A stretch of DNA of 51,924 nucleotides, taken from positions 1 to 51,924 of the forward strand of contig JAAYNV010000018.1 in the NCBI GenBank assembly GCA_012520645.1, given 5' to 3'. This DNA is from Clostridiales bacterium. GTDB lineage: Bacteria > Bacillota > Clostridia > Lachnospirales > Lachnospiraceae. Below the pieces are notes generated by a model. The model had not been told where the DNA came from, did not search any database, and saw only the letters and a program-made list of their open reading frames with translations. Below are positions 8,839 through 17,341 of this stretch, one piece after another (positions within the stretch are counted from its first letter, which is position 1; each line of letters starts with the position of its first letter). A program made the position numbers and the translations under genes.

Positions 8839-11133
8839 ATGGTAACATTACTCGAAGGCGGCGCCTATCTGATAAACGGTACGGAAATCGTACCGGACAA
8901 TGGCGAGGCGCAGGCAGCGATCAAAAGTAAAACAGGAAAAGATATTACCAAAACGGAGGCGGCAAAGCAAACGATTGCATACGGCATTCTGGAGAGCCAT
9001 AATACCTCTGGAAACATGGAGAAGCTTCGGATCAAATTTGATAAGCTGACTTCCCATGATATCACCTTTGTCGGTATCATTCAGACCGCACGTGCATCGG
9101 GACTGACCAAATTTCCGATTCCGTATGTGCTGACCAACTGCCATAATTCCCTTTGTGCAGTCGGTGGAACAATCAATGAAGATGACCATATGTTTGGTCT
9201 GACCTGTGCCAAGAAATACGGCGGTGTTTACGTACCGCCTCATCAGGCAGTCATTCACCAGTATGCAAGAGAGATGTTAGCCGGAGGCGGCAGGATGATT
9301 CTTGGTTCTGACAGTCATACCCGCTATGGTGCACTTGGTACGATGGCAATGGGTGAGGGGGGACCGGAGCTTGTAAAGCAGCTCCTTTCCCAGACTTATG
9401 ATATCAACATGCCGGGTGTGGTTGGCGTGTATCTGACCGGAGAGCCGGTCAAAGGTGTCGGTCCGCAGGACGTGGCACTTGCCATTATCGGAGCAGTATT
9501 TTCAAACGGTTATGTCAAGAATAAGGTGATGGAGTTCGTAGGACCGGGTGTTTCCAGCCTGTCCGCTGATTTCAGAATCGGAATCGACGTCATGACAACC
9601 GAGACAACCTGTCTGTCTTCCATCTGGAGAACAGATGATAAGATCCAGGAGTTTTATGAGATTCACGGCAGAAAGGAAGAGTATGCTGAATTGAATCCGG
9701 GCGAGGTGGCATATTATGACGGCATGATTACGGTAGACTTAAGTAAGGTAAAACCGATGATTGCGATGCCGTTCCATCCGAGCAATACTTATACGATTGA
9801 AGAGTTGAATGAAAACCTCATGGACATTCTGGCAGAGACCGAGAAACGTGCCGCAGTCAGTCTGGATGGTGCGGTAGATTACAGCTTAAAGGAAAAAGTG
9901 CGTGACGGAAAGCTCTATGTGGATCAGGGAATCATTGCGGGCTGCGCGGGCGGCGGCTTTGAAAATATCTGTGAAGCAGCAGAAATCTTAAAAGGTGCCT
10001 ACATTGGTTCCGATGGCTTTACGTTAAGCGTTTATCCGGCATCCATGCCGATTTATATGGAACTGATCAAAAATGGCTGTGCCGCTGCGATATTAGAGAC
10101 GGGAGCGGTCATGAAGACGGCATTCTGCGGACCGTGCTTTGGTGCGGGCGATACACCGGCAAACAATGCGTTTAGTATCAGACATTCCACCAGAAACTTC
10201 CCGAACCGCGAAGGCTCCAAACTGCAGAGCGGACAGATTTCGTCTGTGGCTTTGATGGATGCCCGTTCGATTGCAGCAACGGCTGCGAATAAGGGTGTGC
10301 TGACTCCGGCAACCGAGTTTGCAGGAGAGATTCGGAAGTTCCAGTACCACTTTGACTCTAATATTTATGCAAACCGTGTCTTTGATTCCAAGGGTGTTGC
10401 AGATGAGAGCGTAGAGATCCAGTTTGGTCCGAATATCAAGGACTGGCCGGCAATGTGTGAACTGCCGCAGAATCTGGTACTGCGTGTTGTATCTGAGATT
10501 CATGATCCGGTAACGACGACGGATGAGCTGATTCCGTCCGGTGAAACATCTTCTTATCGTTCCAATCCGCTTGGACTGGCAGAGTTTACGTTAAGCAGAA
10601 AGGATCCGAATTATGTGGGTCTGGCAAAAGAGATGAAGGCAGTACAGGACAGTGTGATGGCAGACACGTGCCCGATTGAGGCAAATCCGAATCTGGATCT
10701 GGAGCATGTATATAAAGTCATTCGTACCGAGTATCCGGAGATGAGCCGTAAGAACACAGGCTTTGGTTCCACGATCTTTGCTGTGAAGCCGGGCGACGGT
10801 TCAGCACGTGAGCAGGCAGCTTCCTGCCAGAAGGTACTGGGCGGCTGGGCGAATATTGCAAATGAATATGCGACCAAGCGTTATCGCTCGAACCTCATCA
10901 ACTGGGGTATGCTGCCGTTTATCATCAAAGAAGGCGAGCTTCCGTTCCATAATCTGGATTTCATTTTCCTGCCGGATATCCGTAAGGCAGTCGAAGAAAA
11001 GGCAGAAACGATCGTGGCATACCGCATCGGAGAAGAGAAGCTTGAGCAGTTCACCCTGACTCTGGGCGAGCTGACAGATGAGGAAAGACAGATTATATTA
11101 AAGGGTTGTCTGATTAACTACAACAGAATTTAA
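8839..11133 (+). CDS. Aconitase-family hydratase (YbhJ-like)
   Basis: This is a single-chain hydratase of the aconitase superfamily, holding a [4Fe-4S] cluster; 764 aa. Cluster ligands are the Cys of IIAGCAGGG (about 372) and the two Cys of [12 protein letters not shown] (about 430 and 433). Substrate-side signatures include [10 protein letters not shown] and a C-terminal swivel domain with [16 protein letters not shown] and [18 protein letters not shown]. The family resembles E. coli YbhJ more than AcnA, and its real substrate is not established, so no citrate-cycle role should be assumed. Start ATG at 8839 has GGGAGGAAAG upstream. It may be cotranscribed with glgP. A hairpin terminator follows. 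Confidence 0.88.
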   Translation: MVTLLEGGAYLINGTEIVPDNGEAQAAIKSKTGKDITKTEAAKQTIAYGILESHNTSGNMEKLRIKFDKLTSHDITFVGIIQTARASGLTKFPIPYVLTNCHNSLCAVGGTINEDDHMFGLTCAKKYGGVYVPPHQAVIHQYAREMLAGGGRMILGSDSHTRYGALGTMAMGEGGPELVKQLLSQTYDINMPGVVGVYLTGEPVKGVGPQDVALAIIGAVFSNGYVKNKVMEFVGPGVSSLSADFRIGIDVMTTETTCLSSIWRTDDKIQEFYEIHGRKEEYAELNPGEVAYYDGMITVDLSKVKPMIAMPFHPSNTYTIEELNENLMDILAETEKRAAVSLDGAVDYSLKEKVRDGKLYVDQGIIAGCAGGGFENICEAAEILKGAYIGSDGFTLSVYPASMPIYMELIKNGCAAAILETGAVMKTAFCGPCFGAGDTPANNAFSIRHSTRNFPNREGSKLQSGQISSVALMDARSIAATAANKGVLTPATEFAGEIRKFQYHFDSNIYANRVFDSKGVADESVEIQFGPNIKDWPAMCELPQNLVLRVVSEIHDPVTTTDELIPSGETSSYRSNPLGLAEFTLSRKDPNYVGLAKEMKAVQDSVMADTCPIEANPNLDLEHVYKVIRTEYPEMSRKNTGFGSTIFAVKPGDGSAREQAASCQKVLGGWANIANEYATKRYRSNLINWGMLPFIIKEGELPFHNLDFIFLPDIRKAVEEKAETIVAYRIGEEKLEQFTLTLGELTDEERQIILKGCLINYNRI

Positions 11134-11156
11134 CAGGCTACAATAAAAATGAAAGT

Positions 11157-11204
11157 AAAAAAGACTGCTGTGCGGGAAATGAACCTATGCAGCAGCTTTT
11201 TTAT
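11157..11204 (+). terminator. Terminator after the hydratase gene
   Basis: AAAAAGACTGCTG and CAGCAGCTTTTTT pair with one bulged A around a loop of about 20 bases, ending in a T-run. Moderately stable. Confidence 0.65.
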
Positions 11205-11224
11205 ATAATAAGGAGTAAGACAAC

Positions 11225-12412
11225 ATGGTAACCTTACTATTGGCAATTATTTATCTGGCATTTATCAGTCTGGGACTGCCGGATTCCCTGCTTGGTTCGG
11301 CATGGCCAACGATGTATCAGGAGTTTGGGGTGCCGGTTTCCTATGCAGGGGTTCTTTCTATGATTATTTCACTTGGAACGATTGTATCGAGTTTACAGAG
11401 CGACAGAATGACCAGAAAGCTCGGAACTGGAAAGGTCATGGTTATCAGTGTGGCAATGACTGCGGCGGCGCTGTTTGGATTTTCCATCAGCCATTCTTAC
11501 TGGGTGCTCTGCCTGTGGGCGGTTCCGTATGGACTGGGGGCAGGCAGCGTAGATGCTTCCTTAAACAACTATGTGGCACTTCACTTTGAAAGCCGCCATA
11601 TGAGCTGGCTGCACTGCATGTGGGGTGTGGGTGCCTCGGCAGGACCATATATTATGAGTTATGCACTTATGGGCGGACAGGGCTGGAATATGGGATACCG
11701 TTATATTGCAGTACTACAGGTGGTGCTGACGGCAGTTTTATTTTTGAGTCTGCCCCTTTGGAAAAGCCAAACCGATACTTCCGGTGCAACGGGAAATGAT
11801 ATGGAAGCTGTGGGAAGCGTTGCGGATAATCCGCTTACACTGCGCCAGATCTTAGCCATTCCAGGCGCAAAGGAGATCATGACTGCCTTTTTCTGCTATT
11901 GTGCACTGGAGCAGACAGCGGGACTTTGGGCGAGCAGTTATATGGTGCTGAAGGGAGGTCTGTCTGCACAGGAAGCTGCAGGATATGCCAGCCTGTTCTT
12001 TGTTGGTATAACACTCGGAAGAGCCATCAGCGGATTTCTGACCATGCGTTTTACGGATGAGCAGATGATTCATCTGGGACAGGGAATTATTCTGGCAGGT
12101 ATAGCGGCGCTGTTTCTTCCGTTTGGCAGAAGTGTGATGATAATTGGACTGGTTTTAATTGGTTTGGGATGTGCTCCGGTCTATCCGTGTATTATTCATT
12201 CCACACCGAAGCATTTTGGAGCAGATAAGTCACAGGCAGTAATCGGAGTACAGATGGCAAGTGCTTATATTGGCACCTGTCTGATGCCGCCGGTATTCGG
12301 ATGGATTGCCAATCATATCAGTGTGGCGCTGTTTCCGGTATTTTTATTGATTATTTTATTGTTGATGATAGTGATGTATGAAAAATTATTAAGAAGGAGA
12401 AAAACAATATGA
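11225..12412 (+). CDS. Major facilitator superfamily transporter (FucP-like)
   Basis: A 395-aa inner-membrane carrier with about twelve hydrophobic segments, arranged as two six-helix halves joined by a hydrophilic loop near residues 180-210. The loop between helices 2 and 3 has SDRMTRKLGTGKV, the MFS A-motif region, and the first half has LPYGLGAGSVDASLNNY-type residues seen in fucose permease-like members. Substrate cannot be told. The start at 11225 follows AAGGAG at about 11210. The stop overlaps the start of a small gene by four bases (ATGA), which indicates translational coupling. Confidence 0.85.
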   Translation: MVTLLLAIIYLAFISLGLPDSLLGSAWPTMYQEFGVPVSYAGVLSMIISLGTIVSSLQSDRMTRKLGTGKVMVISVAMTAAALFGFSISHSYWVLCLWAVPYGLGAGSVDASLNNYVALHFESRHMSWLHCMWGVGASAGPYIMSYALMGGQGWNMGYRYIAVLQVVLTAVLFLSLPLWKSQTDTSGATGNDMEAVGSVADNPLTLRQILAIPGAKEIMTAFFCYCALEQTAGLWASSYMVLKGGLSAQEAAGYASLFFVGITLGRAISGFLTMRFTDEQMIHLGQGIILAGIAALFLPFGRSVMIIGLVLIGLGCAPVYPCIIHSTPKHFGADKSQAVIGVQMASAYIGTCLMPPVFGWIANHISVALFPVFLLIILLLMIVMYEKLLRRRKTI

Positions 12413-12639
12413 TGAATCCAGCAGCATTTATGAAACTGATGAGCGCAAAAAACAAGTTTACGGAAAACCACCCCAAATTTGTGGCTTTTTTGAGTACGGT
12501 CTTTTCCAGAGGGATAGAGGCAGGAACTATTATCGAGATCACGGTGAAACGTCCGAATGAAGAGGCAATTACCTCCAACATCAGAGTACAGCAGAGCGAT
12601 CTGGATCTGATGGAGGAATTGAAGGGACTGGCAAAGTAA
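12409..12639 (+). CDS. Small conserved-looking protein of unknown function (76 aa)
   Basis: The gene overlaps the MFS stop codon by four bases and is preceded by AAGAAGGAG within the carrier gene, so coupled translation is likely. The protein is mostly helical and charged, with FMKLMSAKNKFTENHPKF at the N-terminus and IRVQQSDLDLMEELKGLAK at the C-terminus; no signal peptide or membrane segment. I have the impression that similar short proteins occur in other Lachnospiraceae but know of no function. A second ATG two codons in could also be the start. Confidence 0.7.
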   Translation: MMNPAAFMKLMSAKNKFTENHPKFVAFLSTVFSRGIEAGTIIEITVKRPNEEAITSNIRVQQSDLDLMEELKGLAK

Positions 12640-12662
12640 GAAAGGAAAAGAAAATAAAAAGG

Positions 12663-12698
12663 GGAATAGAAAAAGGAATAGAAAAGGGAATAGAAAAG
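12663..12698 (+). repeat. Three tandem 12-bp units
   Basis: Three copies of GGAATAGAAAAR lie head to tail at 12663, 12675 and 12687, differing only in the last base. The last copy provides the ATA of the spoIID sigma-E -35 region. Probably slippage-generated low-complexity sequence. Confidence 0.8.
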
Positions 12699-12717
12699 CC
12701 TTCAGCCGACATACAAT
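12689..12717 (+). promoter_or_regulatory. Sigma-E-type promoter of spoIID
   Basis: The -10 CATACAAT (12710-12717) is an exact match to the sigma-E consensus CATACAnT. A weaker -35, AATAG with ATA at 12690-12692, lies 20 bases ahead of it. spoIID is a classical mother-cell sigma-E gene, which supports the call. Transcription would start near 12725, giving a very short leader. Confidence 0.7.
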
Positions 12718-12747
12718 AGGTAAGAAATCGGTGTGGAGGCTTTTTAG

Positions 12748-13716
12748 TTGAAGCAAAAAGTAAAAGAAATTGCCGTTCTGCTGTTGTTCTGTATTTTGCT
12801 TCCTTATGCGCTTGCCATGGTGACAGGGAAGGCCGGAAGAGGCGGGGAAGAAGCAGAAACCGGAGGAATCTATGTGACAGAAACCTCTTTGCGGGGGACA
12901 AAAAAGATTTCCACAGAAGAATATCTGGTGGGTGGGATGGCAGCAAGCATATCCCCGGAGTTTGAAATGGAAACTTTAAAGGCACAGGCTGTGGTTCTTC
13001 GGACAAATCTGTATGAGGCCTATGTCAGGGAAGGAAATAAAGCAGAGCGTGCAGTAGAGGGAGAGAAGGTCGGACAGCCGTATCTGACGCCCTGCCAGAT
13101 GCAGACCCTGTGGGGTGCCGACTATGAAAAATGGAAGGAACGATGCACACAGGCAGTCCGAGAAACTACAGGAGAAATCATGACCTATGAGGGGATCCCG
13201 GTGAAGGCTCCTTATTTTTATGTCAGTGCAGGCAGGACAAGGGAGGGGGCGGAAGCTTTTCCGGGAGAGAGCTATCCCTACCTGACAGCAGTAGAATGCA
13301 GACAGGATATGCTTTGTCCGGAATTTTCGGTCCGGTATACATACAGCGCCCGTATTCTGGAAGAAAAATTGCAGGAGTTCTGGAACAGTCGTGGAAGTAG
13401 TGTGGCAGAAGCGGAACTTTCCGACTGGGAGCTTACGCGGGATGGCAGCGGCTATGTGGTACAGATTACAGAACCGGGTTCGGGAAAAAGCTGTTCCGGG
13501 GAAGCGGTACGGGAATTTCTGGATCTGCCGTCTTCCTGCTTTGAGTGGGAAAAGGAAAAAAATAAGATTAAGATTACGGTAAAAGGAAAAGGACATGGAA
13601 TCGGCATGAGCCAGTTTGGAGCAAATGAACTGGCAAAACAGGGCAAGGACTACCGCACAATCCTGAACGTTTTTTTTGTGGAATTCAGATACAAAAAAAT
13701 GAATAAAGCATCTTAA
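12748..13716 (+). CDS. spoIID: Stage II sporulation protein D (peptidoglycan lytic transglycosylase)
   Basis: SpoIID degrades glycan strands, with SpoIIP and SpoIIM, during engulfment of the forespore by the mother cell. The 322-aa protein starts at a TTG at 12748, eight bases after TGGAGG. It has an N-terminal membrane anchor (IAVLLLFCILLPYALAMV), the SpoIID core ISTEEYLVGGMAASISPEF followed by METLKAQAVVLRTN, whose Glu corresponds to the catalytic residue, and the C-terminal signature GKGHGIGMSQFGANELAKQG. The next gene is spoIIQ, a natural partner. Length is close to the B. subtilis protein (343 aa). Regulation by sigma-E is supported by the promoter in front. Confidence 0.92.
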   Translation: MKQKVKEIAVLLLFCILLPYALAMVTGKAGRGGEEAETGGIYVTETSLRGTKKISTEEYLVGGMAASISPEFEMETLKAQAVVLRTNLYEAYVREGNKAERAVEGEKVGQPYLTPCQMQTLWGADYEKWKERCTQAVRETTGEIMTYEGIPVKAPYFYVSAGRTREGAEAFPGESYPYLTAVECRQDMLCPEFSVRYTYSARILEEKLQEFWNSRGSSVAEAELSDWELTRDGSGYVVQITEPGSGKSCSGEAVREFLDLPSSCFEWEKEKNKIKITVKGKGHGIGMSQFGANELAKQGKDYRTILNVFFVEFRYKKMNKAS

Positions 13717-13729
13717 ACCGGAAAAGCTA
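13701..13729 (+). promoter_or_regulatory. Possible sigma-F-type promoter of spoIIQ
   Basis: GAATA (13701-13705), 14 bases, then GGAAAAGCTA (13720-13729), close to the sigma-F/sigma-G pattern GYATA-N15-GGnnAnAnTR but with a mismatch in each element and one base short. spoIIQ is a sigma-F gene in Bacillus. It overlaps the end of spoIID. Confidence 0.4.
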
Positions 13730-13746
13730 GTACTGAGGTGATAAGA

Positions 13747-14610
13747 ATGCGAAGAAGCAATAAAAACAGCATGAAAAAAGAGAAAATAATCATGTTTATG
13801 TCTTCCGTATTTGTACTTTCCGCCCTGACGGTGACCGGAGTTTATGTGCGGGAAAAAAATGCGGCAGGAAAAGATGGCTATATAGTGGATTTGAGTGAAA
13901 TGGAAGATCAGGTTTCCCAGAAATCAGACGATATAGCAGCGGTACAGCCGTCGAAACAGAATGTAATGGAGAACGATCTGGACTATGATCCGGGACTTGC
14001 AGCAGATTCTGCGGATGTTCAGAATCCGGGTCTGGAAAAAGCCCAGGATTATGGCATGGATCAGGAAGTAAATGGACAGGCAGAAGAGGAAGCAAAGAAG
14101 GAGAAAACATCGGATAGTGACCCGGGAGAGAAACAGGAATCCGGCGAAAACAAGGAGGTTTCAAGGACCTCTGCACAGGTGGCACAGGCAGTGCATTTCA
14201 GTGAAACCGATGGTCTGCAATGGCCGATTTCTGGAAATGTACTTCTGAATTTCAGTATGGACAAGACGGTCTTTTTCCCGACTTTAAAACAGTATAAGTA
14301 TAACCCTGCGATTGTCATAGAGGCAGAAGAGGGGGAAAATATTGTGGCAGCGGCATCCGGTGAGGTGACAAAAATTTATTCGGATGCAGAGACCGGAGAG
14401 ACGATTGTCATGAATCTCGGAGATGGCTATGAACTGACCTATGGACAGCTTTCGAATATTCAGGTACACACCGGAGATTATGTAGAAGCAGGAAAGATAC
14501 TGGGTACGGTTGCCGCACCGACCAAGTACTACAGTGTGGAGGGAAGCAATGTTTATTTTAAGCTGACCAAGGATGGAGTGCCGGTTAATCCGTTAGGCAA
14601 ACTTGGATAA
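13747..14610 (+). CDS. spoIIQ: SpoIIQ-like M23-domain protein, zinc ligands lost
   Basis: SpoIIQ is a forespore membrane protein that pairs with mother-cell SpoIIIAH across the septum. The 287-aa product has a short basic N-terminus, one membrane segment (IIMFMSSVFVLSALTVTGVYV), a long acidic linker (about residues 40-150) and a C-terminal LytM/M23 fold. The peptidase residues are gone: the usual HxxxD is NPAIV, the His of Y-x-HL is YGQL, and HxH is NVY in SNVYFKL. It should therefore be structural, not enzymatic, or rely on other residues. ATG at 13747 is chosen over the GTG at 13738, which belongs to the GAGGTG ribosome site. Position just after spoIID supports the identity. Confidence 0.85.
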   Translation: MRRSNKNSMKKEKIIMFMSSVFVLSALTVTGVYVREKNAAGKDGYIVDLSEMEDQVSQKSDDIAAVQPSKQNVMENDLDYDPGLAADSADVQNPGLEKAQDYGMDQEVNGQAEEEAKKEKTSDSDPGEKQESGENKEVSRTSAQVAQAVHFSETDGLQWPISGNVLLNFSMDKTVFFPTLKQYKYNPAIVIEAEEGENIVAAASGEVTKIYSDAETGETIVMNLGDGYELTYGQLSNIQVHTGDYVEAGKILGTVAAPTKYYSVEGSNVYFKLTKDGVPVNPLGKLG

Positions 14611-14614
14611 GAAC

Positions 14615-15781
14615 ATGCTGATTATTGAAAACGGCAAGGTACTGACAATGGCAGGAAAAGAGTATGAAAACGGAAGCGTTGTCATACAGGATGGCAGGAT
14701 CGATAAAGTTCTGCCCGGACAGGCATCCAAGGAGCTTTCACATGAAGAGGTCTGCTCTGCGCAGATTTTGGATGCACAGGGCGGTTGGATCATGCCGGGC
14801 ATCATTGAAGCACACTGTCATATGGGAATTACGGAGGAGAAAAAAGGAGTGGAGGGAGATGACTGCAATGAGACAGTCAACCCCGTCACTCCGACACTGC
14901 GTGCAATGGATGCCATCAATCCGATGGATGCCGCCTTTGCAGAAGCAGTCCGTGCCGGAATCACATCAGCAATGATCGGACCGGGCAGTTCTAATGTGGT
15001 AGGCGGGCAGTTTGCATTTGTAAAGACAAAGGGACGTTGTGTGGATGAAATGACGGTTCTGTCTCCGGCAGCTATGAAGGTAGCTTTTGGAGAAAATCCT
15101 AAGAGTAATTATAGCGGGCAGAATCAGTCACCTGTGACCCGGATGGCGATTGCTGATCTGTTGAGAGAAGAACTTTTTGAGGCAAGGGCATATCTGGAGA
15201 ATGATAAGAGACAGCCGGAATACCGCTATGAATGCTGGCGACCGGTTTTTGAGCATAAAATTCCACTAAAGGCACATGTACACCGGGTAGATGATATTTT
15301 TACTGCAGTGCGTATTGCAAAGGAATTTGGTCTGGACATGACGCTCGATCACTGCAGCGAGGGTCACCTGATTGCAGAGCAGATCGCGCAGACCGGATTT
15401 CCGGCGATAGTCGGGCCGGATCTTGCAAGCCGCAATAAAATAGAAGTGCAGAATATGGCTTTTAAGACGGCGGGCATATTGGAGAGGGCAGGAGTTCCCG
15501 TTGCCATCACGACAGACCATCCGGTATCGTTAATACAGTCTCTGCCCTTATGTGCCGGACTGGCAGTGAAAGCGGGGCTTTCCATGGAAGCGGGACTAAA
15601 GGCGATCACGATTCAGGCTGCAGAAATATGCAGAGTTGATCAGAGGGTCGGTTCACTGGAGGTGGGAAAGGATGCAGATGTTGCAGTTTTTACTGACAAT
15701 CCCATGAAAACTTTTACAAAAACAATGTATACTGTCATAGACGGAAAAATATGTTATGATTACAGGACAGAGAAAAAATAG
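14615..15781 (+). CDS. Amidohydrolase (imidazolonepropionase-like)
   Basis: A 388-aa cytoplasmic metal-dependent hydrolase of the amidohydrolase superfamily. Metal ligands are visible: HCH in EAHCHMGI, a later His in KAHVHRVDD, His in LDHCSEGH, and the catalytic Asp in TTDHPVS. The N-terminal beta-sandwich (LIIENGKVLTMAGKEYENG) and the C-terminal VGSLEVGKDADVAVFTDNP return of the sandwich are typical. ATG at 14615 lies four bases after the spoIIQ stop, so it is probably cotranscribed; an earlier in-frame TTG at 14603 would overlap spoIIQ. Substrate unknown: COG1228 members range from imidazolonepropionase to dipeptidases, and no histidine-degradation genes are nearby. Confidence 0.85.
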   Translation: MLIIENGKVLTMAGKEYENGSVVIQDGRIDKVLPGQASKELSHEEVCSAQILDAQGGWIMPGIIEAHCHMGITEEKKGVEGDDCNETVNPVTPTLRAMDAINPMDAAFAEAVRAGITSAMIGPGSSNVVGGQFAFVKTKGRCVDEMTVLSPAAMKVAFGENPKSNYSGQNQSPVTRMAIADLLREELFEARAYLENDKRQPEYRYECWRPVFEHKIPLKAHVHRVDDIFTAVRIAKEFGLDMTLDHCSEGHLIAEQIAQTGFPAIVGPDLASRNKIEVQNMAFKTAGILERAGVPVAITTDHPVSLIQSLPLCAGLAVKAGLSMEAGLKAITIQAAEICRVDQRVGSLEVGKDADVAVFTDNPMKTFTKTMYTVIDGKICYDYRTEKK

Positions 15782-15782
15782 C

Positions 15783-15821
15783 AATACCCGTGTGCAGTGA
15801 GTCTGTGCGCGGGTTGTTTCT
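15783..15821 (+). terminator. Terminator after the amidohydrolase gene
   Basis: ACCCGTGTGCA pairs with TGTGCGCGGGT (with G-U pairs) around a seven-base loop, followed by TGTTTC. It starts right after the stop codon. The T-run is poor. Confidence 0.55.
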
Positions 15822-15880
15822 GTGTGGTACGCAAAGAGTGGGCAGGCAGACTCTTTATCCGGTATTCGGGATTTTCAACC

Positions 15881-15909
15881 TTTACCCACAGGAAAATAGG
15901 GGGTATAAT
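15881..15909 (+). promoter_or_regulatory. Sigma-A promoter of the GH9-like lipoprotein gene
   Basis: TTTACC (15881-15886), 17 bases, TATAAT (15904-15909), 30 bases before the TTG start. It could also drive the ddl and murF genes that follow closely. Confidence 0.7.
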
Positions 15910-15938
15910 AAAAAAAATATCCGAACGGAGGATAGAAG

Positions 15939-17303
15939 TTGAAAAGAGTTTACAGTATATGTCTGGTCGTTCTTCTGCTCTTTTTGAGCGGCTGTGAAAC
16001 CCAGCCTGATTTTTGGGGGACGGAGAGGGGAGAGGGCCTGACTGTGCCGGATACGCTTGGCGAATCCGAAAATATTTTATATACCGTAATCCCGGGAAGA
16101 CCGAACATTATGGTAAACCAGGTCGGATATCGTCCGGAGAGCAAGAAAACAGCCATATTCCGTGGGCAGCTTGCGGCGGATGCGGTGGAATTCCGTATTA
16201 TAGACAGTCGTACTCAGAAGGCTGTATTTACCGGCAGGACGGAAGGAAAGGGACAGGATCCCGACACGGGAGATTATATCAGTTATGGACAGTTTACCGA
16301 AGTGAATACGGAGGGTGACTATTATGTAGAGGCAGATGGAATCGGACGGTCCTGCATATTCCGTATTGGGAAAGATATTTACGGTGAGGTATTTCGAAAG
16401 ACTTATCATACACTGGAAGCGGGAGCGGAAGCAAACGGTATTCAGGAAAACTGTTATGTGCTAGCCAATCTTCTGACCGCATATGAGCTGTATACGCAGA
16501 TCTGTACATATGAACTGACACAGAATCGGGAAGAAATACCACAGCCGCTTGTATTTGCAAGGGTTCAGGTGGAAAAGATGGCAGCCGGGCAGGATGATGT
16601 AAGCGGAGCCATTGGAGGAGATGCGACAAAAAGCGCTGCCTTTGCCGGTGTGGCAGGGCAGTTGTCACGATTGTATCGTGCCTATGACAAGAACTATGCA
16701 GAGCAGTGCAGAAAGACGGCAGAAAAAGCATGGAAGTATGCAGAACGCGGGAAAGCAGAGAAGGATGAACTGTACTATGCGTCAGCACAGCTTTTCAGGC
16801 TGACGGGAAATGAGCAATACCACCAGGCAGTCAAAAGTTATCTGAATCAGAAGGAAAGCATCCCCAAGGGAATACAGGATATGGAAATCTATGGAGATGT
16901 GACTTATCTGATGACGGAAAAGAATGTGGATGTGGAACTATGCAAATTCAGAATGGATAAACTGATGGATGAGGTAGAAGCAATCGCCAGCCAGTCTCAT
17001 GAGGATCTGTATCAGACGGTCGGAGCAGCGGCGGAGGGAAACATGGATGGGATGTTAAGGGAGATGGTCAGACTGGCAGTGGTGGATTATGTGATTACGA
17101 ACCATGAGTATGCGACTGTCATGGAGAACCATCTTCATTATCTGTTAGGCAGAAACCCGCAGGCATCAAGTTATCTTGGCGGTTTTGGGACATATTCCCA
17201 GGCTGGCAGGAAGCAGGATATTTTAAAGAGCCCTGAGCGGAGTGCAGAGCTGTTGTTCATGATGAGTGCCGTTATGAATCATGCCATGGACGGACAGCAG
17301 TAA
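15939..17303 (+). CDS. GH9-like lipoprotein without the usual catalytic residues
   Basis: A 454-aa surface lipoprotein: signal peptide with lipobox LFLSGC, then an Ig-like CelD N-terminal domain (IMVNQVGYRPESKKTAIF, about residues 55-145), then an alpha-helical region resembling glycoside hydrolase family 9, ending with HYLLGRNPQASSYLGGFG. The GH9 nucleophile/base block (GGWHDAGDYGK) is missing, as are the later HHR and NE motifs, and the protein is about 100-150 residues shorter than active GH9 enzymes. It is therefore probably a binding or scaffold protein. TTG start at 15939 follows CGGAGG. The stop lies 38 bases before ddl, which suggests a cell-envelope setting. Confidence 0.78.
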   Translation: MKRVYSICLVVLLLFLSGCETQPDFWGTERGEGLTVPDTLGESENILYTVIPGRPNIMVNQVGYRPESKKTAIFRGQLAADAVEFRIIDSRTQKAVFTGRTEGKGQDPDTGDYISYGQFTEVNTEGDYYVEADGIGRSCIFRIGKDIYGEVFRKTYHTLEAGAEANGIQENCYVLANLLTAYELYTQICTYELTQNREEIPQPLVFARVQVEKMAAGQDDVSGAIGGDATKSAAFAGVAGQLSRLYRAYDKNYAEQCRKTAEKAWKYAERGKAEKDELYYASAQLFRLTGNEQYHQAVKSYLNQKESIPKGIQDMEIYGDVTYLMTEKNVDVELCKFRMDKLMDEVEAIASQSHEDLYQTVGAAAEGNMDGMLREMVRLAVVDYVITNHEYATVMENHLHYLLGRNPQASSYLGGFGTYSQAGRKQDILKSPERSAELLFMMSAVMNHAMDGQQ

Positions 17304-17341
17304 ATACAATATTATGAGCAGGAAAGGAGCTTGTATATACA

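Noticed and set aside
15797-15997. Open frame of 66 codons overlapping the start of the GH9-like lipoprotein gene
   Set aside because: It runs through the terminator and promoter of neighbouring genes, has no ribosome site and gives an unlikely protein.
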